The notes under the pieces are model-generated. The model had not been told where the DNA came from, searched no databases, and saw only the letters and a program-made list of their open reading frames with translations. Positions 1 to 9,962 of a DNA stretch of 64,000 nt are shown here, piece by piece. Position numbers and translations under genes: made by a program. Origin of the DNA: Pantoea vagans (lineage in GTDB: Bacteria; Pseudomonadota; Gammaproteobacteria; Enterobacterales; Enterobacteriaceae). The DNA lies in assembly GCF_004792415.1 (NCBI RefSeq), contig NZ_CP038853.1, positions 1,922,001 through 1,986,000 on the forward strand. The letters are read 5' to 3'. Each line of letters starts with the position of its first letter. The stretch's first letter is position 1.

Positions 1-293
1 TTCCTCAGCCCGCTTGTGTCGCATCATTGCCGCATCCGTGACGGCATCGAAATGTGATCACCATGGACAAACCGTTTGTAGCGGGTGAGGCACAATGCCG
101 GACCCGACAGGTCCACGCATTGCCTGAGAAGATTCTAAGCATTCTGGATAAATTCCGAAGATAGAAAATTCTTAAATCACGACACATTTTTCGATTCACA
201 GCTATTCCTTCTGCGTTTATAGCCATTTGCTCCATAACCCTTTGGCGTCTGACTCCGCAAAATTCAGGGACGATTGTCAGCAGGAGAAAAGGC
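1..293. other. upstream region of araD, no gene seen
   Basis: No convincing coding sequence is visible on either strand. The 3' part carries the araD ribosome binding site (AGGAGAAAAGGC just before the ATG). There is no araB or araA reading frame entering from the left, so araD appears to be transcribed from its own promoter here rather than as the last gene of araBAD. Confidence 0.5.
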
Positions 294-992
294 ATGCTGG
301 AACACCTTAAACAACAGGTTCTGGAAGCGAATCTGGATTTACCCAAATATAACCTGGTGACCTTCACCTGGGGCAATGTCAGTGCGGTTGATCGCGAACA
401 GGGCTTGCTGGTGATTAAACCGTCTGGCGTAAGCTATGACGTGATGAAGCGCGACGACATGGTTGTGGTCGATCTGGCGACTGGTGAGGTGGCAGAAGGG
501 GATAAACGACCCTCATCGGACACGGCGACGCACCGTGCGCTCTACCTTGCCTGGCCCGAGGCAGGCGGTATTGTCCATACTCACTCGCGGCATGCCACTA
601 TCTGGGCACAGGCCGGACGCCCCATTCCGGCCTGGGGAACTACCCACGCTGATGATTTCTATGGCGAGATCCCCTGTACCCGTGCAATGCGCAATGAAGA
701 GATTCAGCACGACTACGAGTGGAATACCGGCCAGGTGATCATCGAGACCTTCGCGCAGCGTGAATTGTCACCCTCGGCGATCCCGGCGGTGCTGGTCAAC
801 TCCCATGGCCCCTTTGCGTGGGGGAAAGATGCCCACGCCGCCGTGCACAGCGCCGTCGTGCTGGAAGAGGTAGCTTATATGGGTCTGTTCAGCCAGCAGC
901 TGACCGCTAACCTCCCGCCTATCAATCAGACGCTGCTTGACCTGCACTATCTGCGAAAGCATGGCGAGAATGCCTGGTACGGCCAGAAATAA
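294..992 (+). CDS. araD: L-ribulose-5-phosphate 4-epimerase
   Basis: Cytosolic class II aldolase-fold enzyme that converts L-ribulose 5-phosphate to D-xylulose 5-phosphate in L-arabinose use. The 232 residues match the usual AraD length (231 in E. coli) and align end to end. The zinc ligands are visible as H95 and H97 (HTHSRH) and H171 (SHGPFAWG), with the catalytic-region residues D76, D120 and Y229 in the expected places. The start is supported by a strong AGGAG. A rho-independent terminator follows directly, so it is probably monocistronic. UlaF and SgbE are paralogues of this family, but identity over the N-terminal third favours AraD. What the sequence does not show is where araB and araA are. 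Confidence 0.93.
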   Translation: MLEHLKQQVLEANLDLPKYNLVTFTWGNVSAVDREQGLLVIKPSGVSYDVMKRDDMVVVDLATGEVAEGDKRPSSDTATHRALYLAWPEAGGIVHTHSRHATIWAQAGRPIPAWGTTHADDFYGEIPCTRAMRNEEIQHDYEWNTGQVIIETFAQRELSPSAIPAVLVNSHGPFAWGKDAHAAVHSAVVLEEVAYMGLFSQQLTANLPPINQTLLDLHYLRKHGENAWYGQK

Positions 993-996
993 CAGG

Positions 997-1023
997 CGGG
1001 ACGCAATAGCGTCCCGTTTTTTT
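997..1023 (+). terminator. rho-independent terminator after araD
   Basis: A GGGACGC / GCGTCCC stem with a four-base AATA loop is followed by seven T residues. It ends the araD transcript five bases after the stop codon. Confidence 0.9.
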
Positions 1024-1085
1024 GGTCTCTTTTGAGACTGGTATGGCGATCCGCATCATAGTTAACAAAACAAGCTATCAACAAA

Positions 1086-1106
1086 AATAAAACAGTGTTT
1101 CATTTA
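1086..1106 (+). promoter_or_regulatory. KdgR-type operator upstream of kdgT
   Basis: The sequence AAACAGTGTTTCATTT inside this interval matches the known KdgR (IclR-family) operator, a near-palindrome with the core TGAAAC/GTTTCA. It lies about 105 bases upstream of the kdgT start, where control of 2-keto-3-deoxygluconate uptake is expected. A second, weaker half-similar element (ATCACTGTTTTGATTA) follows at about 1116-1131. No kdgR gene lies in this window. Confidence 0.7.
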
Positions 1107-1209
1107 ATCGAATCGATCACTGTTTTGATTACCTCAAGTCACTACTTTGCCTGCATCGCCTTCGGGCACTTCAAGCTCCACCCTCTGGCATAGCAAAGGT
1201 GACATTCAT

Positions 1210-2193
1210 ATGCACATCAAACGGGCAATAGATAAAATTCCGGGCGGCATGATGCTCGTACCGCTGTTTATCGGCGCACTCTGCCATACGTTCTCACCAG
1301 GGGCCGGGAAATATTTCGGTTCCTTCACCAACGGTCTGATGACCGGCACCGTGCCCATCCTGGCCGTCTGGTTCTTTTGTATGGGGGCGTCGATAAAACT
1401 CAGCGCCACCGGAACGGTACTGCGTAAATCAGGCACGCTGGTGCTTACCAAAATTGCCGTGGCATGGGTGGTAGCGGCGATCGCCTCGCGGGTGATGCCG
1501 GAAAATGGCGTAGAAGTGGGGATGTTTGCTGGTTTATCGACGCTGGCGCTGGTCGCCGCGATGGATATGACCAATGGCGGTCTTTATGCCTCCATCATGC
1601 AACAGTACGGTTCGAAAGAGGAAGCGGGCGCTTTTGTGCTGATGTCGCTGGAGTCCGGGCCATTGATGACCATGGTGATCCTGGGCACCGCCGGCATCGC
1701 CTCATTCGAGCCGCACGTGTTTGTCGGCGCTGTCCTGCCGTTTGTGGTGGGATTTGCATTAGGGAATCTTGATCCGGAGTTACGCGACTTCTTCGGAAAA
1801 GCGGTACATACGCTGATTCCCTTCTTCGCTTTTGCCCTGGGTAACACCATTAACCTTGGGGTGATTGCGGAAACCGGTCTGCTGGGCATCATGCTGGGCA
1901 TAGCCGTCATCATCATTACCGGCATTCCGCTTATTCTGGCCGATCGGCTGATTGGCGGGGGAGATGGCACGGCTGGCGTGGCCGCATCCAGTACGGCAGG
2001 CGCGGCGGTGGCCACACCGGTGCTGATTGCCGAAATGCTGCCGCAGTTCAAACCGGTTGCCCCGGCAGCCACGGCGCTGGTTGCCACGTCCGTGATTGTG
2101 ACCTCTGTGCTGGTGCCCATCATCACCGCCATCTATTCAAAACGTCTTAAGCGTCTTCATGTTGCCGTCGGGCAGCGTGCCGCTATTAAGTAA
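1210..2193 (+). CDS. kdgT: 2-keto-3-deoxygluconate permease
   Basis: Inner-membrane proton symporter that imports 2-keto-3-deoxy-D-gluconate, a product of pectin and uronate breakdown. The 327 residues equal the E. coli KdgT length, and the start [13 protein letters not shown] is the conserved family N-terminus. An upstream in-frame ATG at 1147 would add 21 atypical residues and is rejected. About ten hydrophobic segments are visible along the protein. The putative KdgR operator upstream suggests induction by KDG. An imperfect inverted repeat after the stop (ATCCCCGAC / GTCGGGGAT, around 2206-2230) lacks a T-run. Confidence 0.93.
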   Translation: MHIKRAIDKIPGGMMLVPLFIGALCHTFSPGAGKYFGSFTNGLMTGTVPILAVWFFCMGASIKLSATGTVLRKSGTLVLTKIAVAWVVAAIASRVMPENGVEVGMFAGLSTLALVAAMDMTNGGLYASIMQQYGSKEEAGAFVLMSLESGPLMTMVILGTAGIASFEPHVFVGAVLPFVVGFALGNLDPELRDFFGKAVHTLIPFFAFALGNTINLGVIAETGLLGIMLGIAVIIITGIPLILADRLIGGGDGTAGVAASSTAGAAVATPVLIAEMLPQFKPVAPAATALVATSVIVTSVLVPIITAIYSKRLKRLHVAVGQRAAIK

Positions 2194-2338
2194 CCCGCCT
2201 AATCAATCCCCGACGCGCCAGTCGGGGATCACTCTGGATTTTGTGTTGTAAATCAATCTCTCATTTGGTCTGGCCTCACTCTGCATTACGCTGATGTGGC
2301 GTATTTAACGCATCAAAATATAAACAGAGGATGAGACA

Positions 2339-3205
2339 ATGACAGTTATTAACCAAGCAACGTGCAGATTATTTACCGAAGTCGGCAACACCACGCAGTT
2401 AGTCGCCTATTACGAAGAAGGGCGTCGTACCATGTGGATGATGCTGCGTGCGCAGCCCCGTCCGAGCTTCAACCACGAACTGATTGAGGAGATCATGAAC
2501 CTGAGCTACGCCGCTCAGCGCTCCGGTCTGCCAATTGATTTCTGGGTCACCGGCTCACTGGTGCCGCAGATGTTCAACGCCGGTGGCGATCTGCGCTTCT
2601 TCGTCGAGTGCATTCGCAATAACCGCCGTGAGGCGCTGCGAGCCTATGCCCGAGCCTGTGTGGACTGCATCCATTCAGCAGCACGCGGTTTCGACACCGG
2701 CGCGGTGACGCTGGCGATGATTGAAGGCAGTGCGCTGGGCGGTGGATTTGAAGCGGCGCTGGCGCATCACTTCATTCTGGCGCAGAACAACGCGCGGATG
2801 GGCTTCCCGGAAATTGCCTTTAACCTGTTTCCTGGCATGGGCGGCTACTCGCTGGTGGCGCGTCGTTCCGGCATGAAGCTGGCAGAGGAGTTAATCTGTG
2901 AAGGAGAGTCCCATAGCGCGGAGTGGTATGAGACGCGCGGACTGGTGGATAAAGTCTTCCAGCCTGGCGACAGCTACCGCGCCACACGCACCTTTATCGA
3001 TACGTTACGACCTAAGCTCAATGGCGTGCGGGCGATGCTGAAAGCGCGTCAGCGCGTGCTGCAACTGTCACGCGCTGAGCTGATGGATATTACTGAGGAT
3101 TGGGTTGATTATGCCTTCACTATCGAACCCAAAGATATTGCTTACATGGAACGCCTGGTACAGTTACAAAACCGCCACAGCGCATCACTGCGTAAAGCGG
3201 GTTAA
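2339..3205 (+). CDS. rpfF: DSF-family signal synthase (crotonase fold)
   Basis: Enoyl-CoA hydratase-fold enzyme of the RpfF type. This family makes cis-2-unsaturated fatty-acid signals (DSF/BDSF) from acyl-ACP by dehydration and thioester cleavage. The 288 residues match RpfF (about 289). The two catalytic glutamates sit 20 residues apart, as in RpfF: E138 (LGGGFE) and E158 (MGFPE), with an oxyanion-type NAGGD at 80-84. Ordinary enoyl-CoA hydratases are shorter and lack this N-terminus. The ribosome site GAGGATGAG precedes the ATG. It is convergent with rpfR, 12 bases apart, the arrangement known for RpfF and its receptor in Cronobacter. The chain length of the product cannot be read from the sequence. 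Confidence 0.9.
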   Translation: MTVINQATCRLFTEVGNTTQLVAYYEEGRRTMWMMLRAQPRPSFNHELIEEIMNLSYAAQRSGLPIDFWVTGSLVPQMFNAGGDLRFFVECIRNNRREALRAYARACVDCIHSAARGFDTGAVTLAMIEGSALGGGFEAALAHHFILAQNNARMGFPEIAFNLFPGMGGYSLVARRSGMKLAEELICEGESHSAEWYETRGLVDKVFQPGDSYRATRTFIDTLRPKLNGVRAMLKARQRVLQLSRAELMDITEDWVDYAFTIEPKDIAYMERLVQLQNRHSASLRKAG

Positions 3206-3217
3206 TCTTAACCAGCG

Positions 3218-5203
3218 TTAAACGCGGGCAGGATGCTTAGCCAGCCAATGCCCAAATTGTTCCGCGGGCATTGGTTTTGCGTAATAGTAACCCTGACGCC
3301 CATCGACACCACTTTTGAGGACAAACTTCTCTTCATCCGGGGTCTCAATACCCTCAGCGATTACCTGCAAATCGAGCGCCTTGGCGACGGCGACGATAGC
3401 GCGCACCAGCGATTGTGAAACCGGCTGCTTGTTAATATCGCGGATAAAGCTCTGGTCGAGTTTGATGGCATTGATTGGTACGCGTGCCAGTTGAGAAAGC
3501 GAGGAGTAACCGGTGCCAAAATCATCCAGGTGCACCTGTGCGCCCAGTTCCTGAAACTGCTTCATCAGCTTCAGCGCTTCAGTTTCATTCTCAATCAGGC
3601 AGCTTTCGGTCAGCTCAATATCGATGGGGCAGTCGGTGATATTAGCCTCGTGCAGCGCCTGTTTCAGGTCAGTGTAGATGCTCTGATCAATCAGCTGACG
3701 GGCTGAAACGTTGACGGCGACGCGCAGAAAAATACCCTGCTCACGCCAGGCGATAATCTGCTTCAGCACGTTTAGCATGACCCAGCGTCCCAGCGGCACA
3801 ATCAGCCCTGACTCTTCAGCATAGGGAATAAAGTCAGCGGGCGAGACCAGACCACGCTCAGGTGAGTTCCAGCGCACCAGTGCTTCAGCGCTGCGGACCT
3901 GGCCGTCGCTGTCGATTTTTGGCTGGTAGTGCACCAGCAGATGATCCAGTTCCAGCGCCTTGCGTAGGTTAGTATCCAGCCACAGATACTCAAAGACCCG
4001 CTGGTTCATCTCTGCCGCAAACACGCAGAACTTGCCGCGCCCGTTCTCTTTGGCGTGATACATCGCGGTGTCCGCGTTGCGAATCAGGCTCTCGCGATCG
4101 TCGCCATGGAGCGGCGCAAAAGCGATGCCAATTGAACAGCCGCTGTAAACTTCGATTAGCCCGATACGGAAAGGCTGACGCAGCCGCTCAAGAATGCGGG
4201 AAGACATCGCTTCCAGTGCAGCCTGGCTGGTGTGCTCAGCCAGCACCACAAATTCGTCGCCACCCAGACGGCCCAGGGTCTGGTCTTTACCCAGACAGCT
4301 GAGGATGGCCAGTGAAACTGCCTGCAGCAACTGATCGCCGAACATATGACCGTAGGCGTCGTTCACTTTTTTAAAATTATCGAGGTCGAGATAAACCACG
4401 CCGGTCTCATCCCCCTCGGACCGCTCCAGCGCCAGGCTAATCTGTTGATGAATGGCGTTGCGATTGGGTAAACCGGTCACCGTATCGGTGTTTGCCAGCA
4501 CCCGCAGGCGTTCCTGGGCGCGTCGCTCCTCGGTGATGTCTGTGCCAGAACAGATGAGGAAAATTTCATTTTTGCCACTGCCGCTGTGAACAAACTTATT
4601 ACGAAACAGAAACAGTCGCTGACCCTTTTTGGTTTTGACCCAGCGCTCAACCTCATAAGAGTTACCGTCACGGAAGAAGCCTGCAATGTTGCGTCGTGAC
4701 TGTGAGGCTTCCTGTTTGGTCATAAAAAGCTGAAAGACATTACGGCCAATAACCTCGTGCTCATTCAGGCCGGTATATTCTTCACTCAGGCGGTTAAAAC
4801 GCTGAATATTGCCGCGCTGATCGAGGATTACAATCACCGAATTAGCTTCAGAAACCACCTGTTCAGCGAACGACAGCCCCAGGGTTAAATCGCGTGCAAC
4901 TGCAGACGTATCGCCCCAGGCAGAGGCGGTGCCGGCCCATGAAGCCTGATTCACTTTACGTCCGACAAAATGCATCGGCACATCAATGCCCTGGAGGGTC
5001 ATAGTCAGATTGATGCTTGAGGTGATGACCGGCATCGCGCGGATCATTGCGGCCTGGCCGGGGGTCAGCGGCAGGGCGATATTGGTTTGTGATGACTCAT
5101 CTTCGGCAAAATGCAACGCATCGCTGTCCGCGGTCAGACGCCAATGAGGGCTGGTTGTACCAAAAAGAGTGTACAACAACGTTTGCCCGTGTTCATCGGT
5201 CAT
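3218..5203 (-). CDS. rpfR: RpfR: PAS-GGDEF-EAL c-di-GMP enzyme, DSF receptor
   Basis: 661 residues, the same length as E. coli PdeR (YciR/Gmr), its orthologue. Domain order: an N-terminal domain at about 1-90, which in RpfR binds RpfF; PAS at about 105-225; GGDEF with intact GGDEF at 314-318; and EAL with intact EALVRW at 440-445. In the known system, binding of BDSF to the PAS domain stimulates c-di-GMP hydrolysis by the EAL domain, linking fatty-acid signalling to motility and biofilm. R187 and N202 are present at positions I recall as ligand contacts in RpfR (from memory). In E. coli the orthologue is next to rnb, which is only about 2.7 kb away here once ybdD-cstA is discounted. Both catalytic motifs look intact, so dual activity is possible. 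Confidence 0.92.
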   Translation of the reverse strand: MTDEHGQTLLYTLFGTTSPHWRLTADSDALHFAEDESSQTNIALPLTPGQAAMIRAMPVITSSINLTMTLQGIDVPMHFVGRKVNQASWAGTASAWGDTSAVARDLTLGLSFAEQVVSEANSVIVILDQRGNIQRFNRLSEEYTGLNEHEVIGRNVFQLFMTKQEASQSRRNIAGFFRDGNSYEVERWVKTKKGQRLFLFRNKFVHSGSGKNEIFLICSGTDITEERRAQERLRVLANTDTVTGLPNRNAIHQQISLALERSEGDETGVVYLDLDNFKKVNDAYGHMFGDQLLQAVSLAILSCLGKDQTLGRLGGDEFVVLAEHTSQAALEAMSSRILERLRQPFRIGLIEVYSGCSIGIAFAPLHGDDRESLIRNADTAMYHAKENGRGKFCVFAAEMNQRVFEYLWLDTNLRKALELDHLLVHYQPKIDSDGQVRSAEALVRWNSPERGLVSPADFIPYAEESGLIVPLGRWVMLNVLKQIIAWREQGIFLRVAVNVSARQLIDQSIYTDLKQALHEANITDCPIDIELTESCLIENETEALKLMKQFQELGAQVHLDDFGTGYSSLSQLARVPINAIKLDQSFIRDINKQPVSQSLVRAIVAVAKALDLQVIAEGIETPDEEKFVLKSGVDGRQGYYYAKPMPAEQFGHWLAKHPARV

Positions 5204-5326
5204 GGAAACTTCCTCCGGGAAGTGCTCTGCAGGCGTTATCTCATTATTTTAGCAACAGTATTCATCATCTGACGCCAGTACAAGATGCAAACCAAATATA
5301 TTTTTCTATCCAGATAAGAATGGCAC

Positions 5327-5351
5327 AAAAAAGCCCCGGCGGCGCGGGGCT
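5327..5351 (-). terminator. rho-independent terminator after ybdD
   Basis: Read on the minus strand, AGCCCCG pairs with CGGGGCT and is followed by six T residues. It terminates the cstA-ybdD transcript. Confidence 0.85.
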
Positions 5352-5362
5352 GTAGCGTGCGG

Positions 5363-5653
5363 TCAGCAGGGGCATTTGCCCAGTTTACCCGCCTGGCTGG
5401 GGAAGCGGGCGTCAAGGCAGTAACGGTGGAAATCGCGCTCATTCATCGGCGGCTGGTCGGGATGATGCAGACGCATATGCTGCAGATATTTTTGATAATC
5501 CTGGACCCCGACCATTAAGCGGAAGCACTGTTGCAGACCGCGCCAGAATCCCCGCCAGCTGAGGGCCTGCGGCATCGGCGAAGCCGTCAGGTGGCAGCGG
5601 ATAATCTGCCACTCACCCTGTGGACGGTGGCCCTGATGAATGGCATCAGACAT
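5363..5653 (-). CDS. ybdD: YbdD/YjiX-family small protein, N-terminally extended
   Basis: Small cytosolic protein encoded after CstA-type pyruvate transporters. The C-terminal two thirds carry the family signature (MVGVQDYQKYLQHMRLHHPD) and the C-terminal KCPC tail. The predicted protein has 96 residues, whereas YbdD and YjiX have about 65. The extra 26 N-terminal residues are kept because AAGGCGG lies at the right distance from the first ATG, which overlaps the end of cstA by 8 bases and implies translational coupling. A shorter start at MPQALSW would give the usual length but has no better ribosome site. The family is associated with CstA/BtsT function, but its biochemical role is not clear. 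Confidence 0.8.
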   Translation of the reverse strand: MSDAIHQGHRPQGEWQIIRCHLTASPMPQALSWRGFWRGLQQCFRLMVGVQDYQKYLQHMRLHHPDQPPMNERDFHRYCLDARFPSQAGKLGKCPC

Positions 5654-7715
5654 GACGCACCGCCTTGTTGCGCAGTGCCACCGGCGTCTCGTTGGTGGTT
5701 GGCACTGTACTGTTCAGCGCACGACGAATCACAAAGAACGCGGCGACCAGCATCGTGACCGCCACCAGCATAAAGAAGGCGCACAGCGCCGCATTAATCT
5801 GATTGCTGAACACGATGGTCTGCATATCCGCCACGCTTTTTGCCGGCGCAATGATCACGCCTTCATCCAGCCCTTTGCGGAACTTATTCGCCTGGGCCAG
5901 GAAGCCGATGGACGGTTTTTCGTGGAAAATTTTCTGCCAGCCCGCGGTCATCGAAGTGATAAACAGCCAGACGGTGGGCAGAATAGTCACCCAGGCGTAG
6001 CGCTGTTTTTTCATTTTGAACAGCACGACGGTGCCAAGAATCAGCGCCATCGACGCCAGCATCTGGTTGCCGATACCAAACAGTGGCCACAGGGTGTTGA
6101 TGCCGCCCAGTGGATCGACCACGCCCTGATAGACAAAGAAGCCCCAGCCCGCGACCGCGACGGTGGTGCCCGCCATGTTACCCAGCCAGGAGCGGTTGTT
6201 CGCCAGAGAGGGCACCACGGTGCCCACCAGATCCTGCACCATAAAACGGCAGGCGCGGGTACCCGCATCGACGGCGGTCAGGATAAACAGCGCTTCGAAC
6301 AGAATGGCGAAGTGATACCAGAACGCCATCATCGCGCGGCTGTTAAAGATCTCGGTAATGATGTGAGCCATACCTACGGCGAAAGTGGGCGCGCCGCCTG
6401 CGCGGGAGAGAATCGAGCCTTCACCCACATCACGGGCGATGCCGCTCAGCATTTCTGGCGTCACGACAAAGCCCCAGCCGTTGATCACCTGTGACGCGCT
6501 TTCAACGGTGGTACCAATCAGCGCGGCAGGTGAGTTCATGGCAAAATAGACGCCGGGATCCAGCACCGAGGCACAAATCAGCGCCATGATCGCCACAAAC
6601 GACTCCATCAGCATGGCGCCATAGCCAATAAAGCGGATATGACTTTCCCGCTCCACCAGCTTCGGCGTGGTGCCGCTGGAGACCAGCGCATGGAAGCCGG
6701 AGATCGCGCCGCAGGCGATGGTAATAAACAGGAACGGGAACATCGCACCGGAGAAGACCGGGCCGGTGCCGTCGATAAATTTGGTCACCGCTGGCATTTT
6801 CATCTCAGGCATCGCAAAGACAATGCCCACCGCCAGCCCGACAATCACGCCGATTTTAAGAAAGGTCGAAAGGTAGTCGCGCGGTGCCAGCAGCAGCCAG
6901 ACCGGCAGCACCGAAGCAATAAAGCCGTAAATCACCAGTACCCAGGTCAGCGAGGTGCCTTTCAGGGTAAAGAAGGGGCCCCAGTAAGGATGCTGTGCCA
7001 CGTCACCGCCATAAATAATCGCCGCCATCATCAGCACAAAGCCAATCAGTGACACTTCGGCAATTTTACCAGGCCGGATAAAGCGCATGTAAACGCCCAT
7101 AAACAGCGCAATGGGAATGGTGGCCGCGATGGTAAACAGGCCCCACGGACTGTTCGCCAGCGCCTTCACGACAACCAGCGCCAGCGCCGACAGGATAATG
7201 ATCATCACGCCCAGCGCCCCGAGCATCGTCACCACACCGGCAAACGCCCCCAGCTCCTGCCGCGCCATCTCGCCCAGCGAGCGACCGTCACGTCGGGTTG
7301 AGATAAACAGGATCAGGAAATCCTGTACCGCGCCCGCCAGCATCACGCCGACCAGAATCCAGATGGTGCCCGGCAGAAAGCCCATCTGCGCCGCCAGAAT
7401 CGGACCGACCAGCGGACCGGCACCGGCAATAGCCGCAAAGTGATGACCAAACAGCACCCATTTATTGGTCGGGACATAATCGAGTCCGTCGCTCAGCCGC
7501 TCGGCGGGAGTCATCCGGCGATCGTCCAGTTCGAAGATATTGCGGGCGATAAACAGGCTGTAGAAGCGATACGCGATGCTGTAACAGGCGACAGCGGCTA
7601 TCACCAGCCAGACTGCGTTGACGTGTTCGCCGCGGCTGAGGGCCAGCATGGCGAAAGCGCCCGCGCCGATTAACGCCACCACTAACCAGATGACACTGGT
7701 TTTGACGTTTTTCAT
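5646..7715 (-). CDS. cstA: CstA-family pyruvate/peptide transporter
   Basis: Polytopic inner-membrane carrier of 689 residues (E. coli CstA 701). It carries the family blocks GHHFAAIAGAGPLVGP, FLFITIACGAISGFHAL and YQGVVDPLGGINTLWPLFG. CstA was named for carbon-starvation induction; members CstA and BtsT take up pyruvate. The start has a clear AAGGAG upstream. It is followed by ybdD with an 8-base overlap. CstA and BtsT are close paralogues, so assignment to the CstA branch is likely rather than certain. In E. coli neither paralogue lies beside rnb, so this copy has a different location. Confidence 0.88.
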   Translation of the reverse strand: MKNVKTSVIWLVVALIGAGAFAMLALSRGEHVNAVWLVIAAVACYSIAYRFYSLFIARNIFELDDRRMTPAERLSDGLDYVPTNKWVLFGHHFAAIAGAGPLVGPILAAQMGFLPGTIWILVGVMLAGAVQDFLILFISTRRDGRSLGEMARQELGAFAGVVTMLGALGVMIIILSALALVVVKALANSPWGLFTIAATIPIALFMGVYMRFIRPGKIAEVSLIGFVLMMAAIIYGGDVAQHPYWGPFFTLKGTSLTWVLVIYGFIASVLPVWLLLAPRDYLSTFLKIGVIVGLAVGIVFAMPEMKMPAVTKFIDGTGPVFSGAMFPFLFITIACGAISGFHALVSSGTTPKLVERESHIRFIGYGAMLMESFVAIMALICASVLDPGVYFAMNSPAALIGTTVESASQVINGWGFVVTPEMLSGIARDVGEGSILSRAGGAPTFAVGMAHIITEIFNSRAMMAFWYHFAILFEALFILTAVDAGTRACRFMVQDLVGTVVPSLANNRSWLGNMAGTTVAVAGWGFFVYQGVVDPLGGINTLWPLFGIGNQMLASMALILGTVVLFKMKKQRYAWVTILPTVWLFITSMTAGWQKIFHEKPSIGFLAQANKFRKGLDEGVIIAPAKSVADMQTIVFSNQINAALCAFFMLVAVTMLVAAFFVIRRALNSTVPTTNETPVALRNKAVRHV

Positions 7716-7863
7716 GACTAACTCCTTGTAGGGACCGAGGGAAGGCGATCGAAAACAACGAGTTAAACTTAATGTAATGGAATGTAAGTGAAAGTTAATC
7801 AGTGGAGAAGTGTGAAGCGGGGTACAAATTTAACGTTTTTGTAACGCGGACGGGGCGGGAACA

Positions 7864-7889
7864 GGCGGGATAACCGAAGTTATCCCGCC
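7864..7889. repeat. strong hairpin downstream of rnb
   Basis: A perfect 11-base stem, GGCGGGATAAC paired with GTTATCCCGCC, closes on the stable tetraloop CGAA. It lies 27 bases past the rnb stop. There is no T-run on either side, so it is more likely an mRNA 3'-end stabilising structure, or a terminator lacking its U-tract, than a classical terminator. Confidence 0.6.
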
Positions 7890-7915
7890 AGATTTATCGC
7901 TTAAACACGCCGTGT

Positions 7916-9850
7916 TCAGACGGCAGGACGGGCCACAACGCTGCGGGTTTCCATACGGACTTCGGCGATGATCACATCAATCACGTCAGTCACGCGGTAA
8001 ACCACTTCACCTTTAATCTGGACGCTGCCATTTTCCTGGCTGAGAACCAGCTCATCACGCACGGCGTGAATGAAGGGTGCCGGGATAAAGGCGACGGCGC
8101 CAAACTCGACCAGGCGAACGCGCATACCGCCGCGCGACACATCGATAATCTCAGCGCTGAAGCGACGGTCGGTGCCCGCAAACGGGGCCAGATAACGGGC
8201 GTAGAGCCAGTCACCGACATCACGTTCCGCCATCCGGTTCAGGCGACGGCGCTCACTCATCGTCACCGTTACGGCATCATCCGGGCGGGCAATCTGCTCA
8301 CCGCGAATAATCGCTTTCAGCAGACGATGGTTGATCATGTCGCCGAACTTACGAATCGGTGAGGTCCAGGTGGCGTACGCCTCCAGACCGAGGCCAAAGT
8401 GCGGGCCTGGCTCGGTGCTGATCTCCGCGAAGGTCTGGAAACGACGGATGCGGCTGTCGAGGAACTGGGTTGGCTGAGCATCAAGCTCACGACGCAGCAC
8501 GCGGAAACCATCCAGCGTGGTGATCGCCTGTGCATCCACGGTAATACCGTGATTGGCCAGCACGGCGGCGGCCTGCTCAGCATTGGTCGCATCGAAACCG
8601 GCATGGACGTTATAGATACCAAAGCCGAGACGGTCACGCAGCACTTTCGCCGCGCAGACGTTCGCCAGAATCATCGACTCTTCAACGATGCGGTTAGCGA
8701 TGCGGCGAGGTTCAGCCACGATCTCCAGCACTTCGCCTTTTTCACCCAGCAGGAAGCGGTAGTCCGGGCGATCTTTAAACACCAGCGCGTGGGTCTGACG
8801 CCACTCGCTGCGCGCCAGGCAGAGACGGTGCAGCAGACGAATCTGTTCCGCAATCGCCTCACTCTCCGGCTGCCAGCTGCCGCTGTTTTCCAGCCAGTCT
8901 GAGACGTCGTCGTAGGCCAGCCTGGCTTTGGACTCAATCCAGGCCGCAAAGAACTCGACGTCATCACTTAAGGTGCCATCGGCGGCCACCGTGACGCGGC
9001 AGGCCAGCGCCGGACGGCGCACATTCGGACGTAGCGAGCAGACATCATCAGAGAGTTCGCGCGGCAGCATCGGGATGTTGAAGCCCGGCAGATAGTTGGT
9101 AAACGCGCGCTGCGCCGCCAGCTTATCAAGCTGGCTGCCTTCCGGCACGTAGGCGGTCGGGTCAGCGATGGCGATGGTCAGACGCAGGGCGCCATCATCC
9201 TGCGCTTCCACATAGAGCGCATCATCCATATCCTGGGTGCTGGCGCTGTCGATGGTGACAAAATCCAGCGCGGTCAGATCCTCACGCGTCAGATTTTCAT
9301 CCAGCATCTCGCCAAAGCTGACGTCAGGCGCTTCACGCTCAAGGTTATGACGCGACAGCGTCACCCACCACGGTGCCAGGTGGTCATCAGCTTTAACAAT
9401 AAAATCGGTAAGTTCGGCATAAAAGCCGCGATCGCCCTTCAGGGGATGGCGACGCATTTCTGCTACGGCCCAGTCGCCATTTTCAAATGCATGGCTGACA
9501 TCGCGCGCAGGGCGACACTGAATGGCATCTTTCAGCAGGGGATGATCCGGCACAATCGACAGGCGATCGTCTTTTTTCTGCACCCGACCAACAAAGCGGC
9601 TCAGGAACGGTTCAATCAGGGTTTCCGGCTCAGCGCTTTCGCGATCTTTATCGCTGTGGATCACGGCGGTGATACGATCGCCATGCATGACTTTCTTCAT
9701 CTGCGGTGGCGGAATGAAGTAGCTTTTTTGCGCATCGACTTCCAGAAAGCCGAAGCCTTTTTCGGTGCCTTTAACGACGCCTTCAGCACGAGGCGTTTGC
9801 GAATGGAGCTTCTCTTTCAGCTGCGCGAGCAGCGGGTTATCCTGGAACAT
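7916..9850 (-). CDS. rnb: exoribonuclease II
   Basis: Processive 3'-5' hydrolytic RNase that degrades single-stranded mRNA in the cytosol. With the start at [10 protein letters not shown] the protein has 644 residues, exactly the E. coli length; upstream frame extension is discarded. Domain order: cold-shock domains at about 20-180, RNB catalytic domain at about 190-520, and S1 domain at about 555-640. The four catalytic aspartates occur at D201, D207, D209 and D210 ([13 protein letters not shown]), identical in position to E. coli RNase II. The gene stands alone between cstA and ydeP with its own leader. Confidence 0.96.
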   Translation of the reverse strand: MFQDNPLLAQLKEKLHSQTPRAEGVVKGTEKGFGFLEVDAQKSYFIPPPQMKKVMHGDRITAVIHSDKDRESAEPETLIEPFLSRFVGRVQKKDDRLSIVPDHPLLKDAIQCRPARDVSHAFENGDWAVAEMRRHPLKGDRGFYAELTDFIVKADDHLAPWWVTLSRHNLEREAPDVSFGEMLDENLTREDLTALDFVTIDSASTQDMDDALYVEAQDDGALRLTIAIADPTAYVPEGSQLDKLAAQRAFTNYLPGFNIPMLPRELSDDVCSLRPNVRRPALACRVTVAADGTLSDDVEFFAAWIESKARLAYDDVSDWLENSGSWQPESEAIAEQIRLLHRLCLARSEWRQTHALVFKDRPDYRFLLGEKGEVLEIVAEPRRIANRIVEESMILANVCAAKVLRDRLGFGIYNVHAGFDATNAEQAAAVLANHGITVDAQAITTLDGFRVLRRELDAQPTQFLDSRIRRFQTFAEISTEPGPHFGLGLEAYATWTSPIRKFGDMINHRLLKAIIRGEQIARPDDAVTVTMSERRRLNRMAERDVGDWLYARYLAPFAGTDRRFSAEIIDVSRGGMRVRLVEFGAVAFIPAPFIHAVRDELVLSQENGSVQIKGEVVYRVTDVIDVIIAEVRMETRSVVARPAV

Positions 9851-9917
9851 AATTTTTACGTTTCGTTGGCTGATTGCGGCTGACAGTTTTACGCGAATCG
9901 ACGCCGCGCGGCAAGGC

Positions 9918-9943
9918 AAAAAGCCGGACGAACCGGCTTTTCA
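9918..9943 (-). terminator. terminator after ydeP
   Basis: AAAAGCCGG and CCGGCTTTT form a stem around a short ACGAA loop, with A/T runs on both flanks. On the minus strand it lies just after the ydeP stop. It also sits in the leader region of rnb. Confidence 0.75.
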
Positions 9944-9962
9944 GGGAGTAGCGAAGGCGCTA

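Noticed and set aside
5640..6494. Open frame of 284 codons antisense to cstA
   Set aside because: Low-complexity, histidine- and arginine-rich translation typical of a shadow frame.
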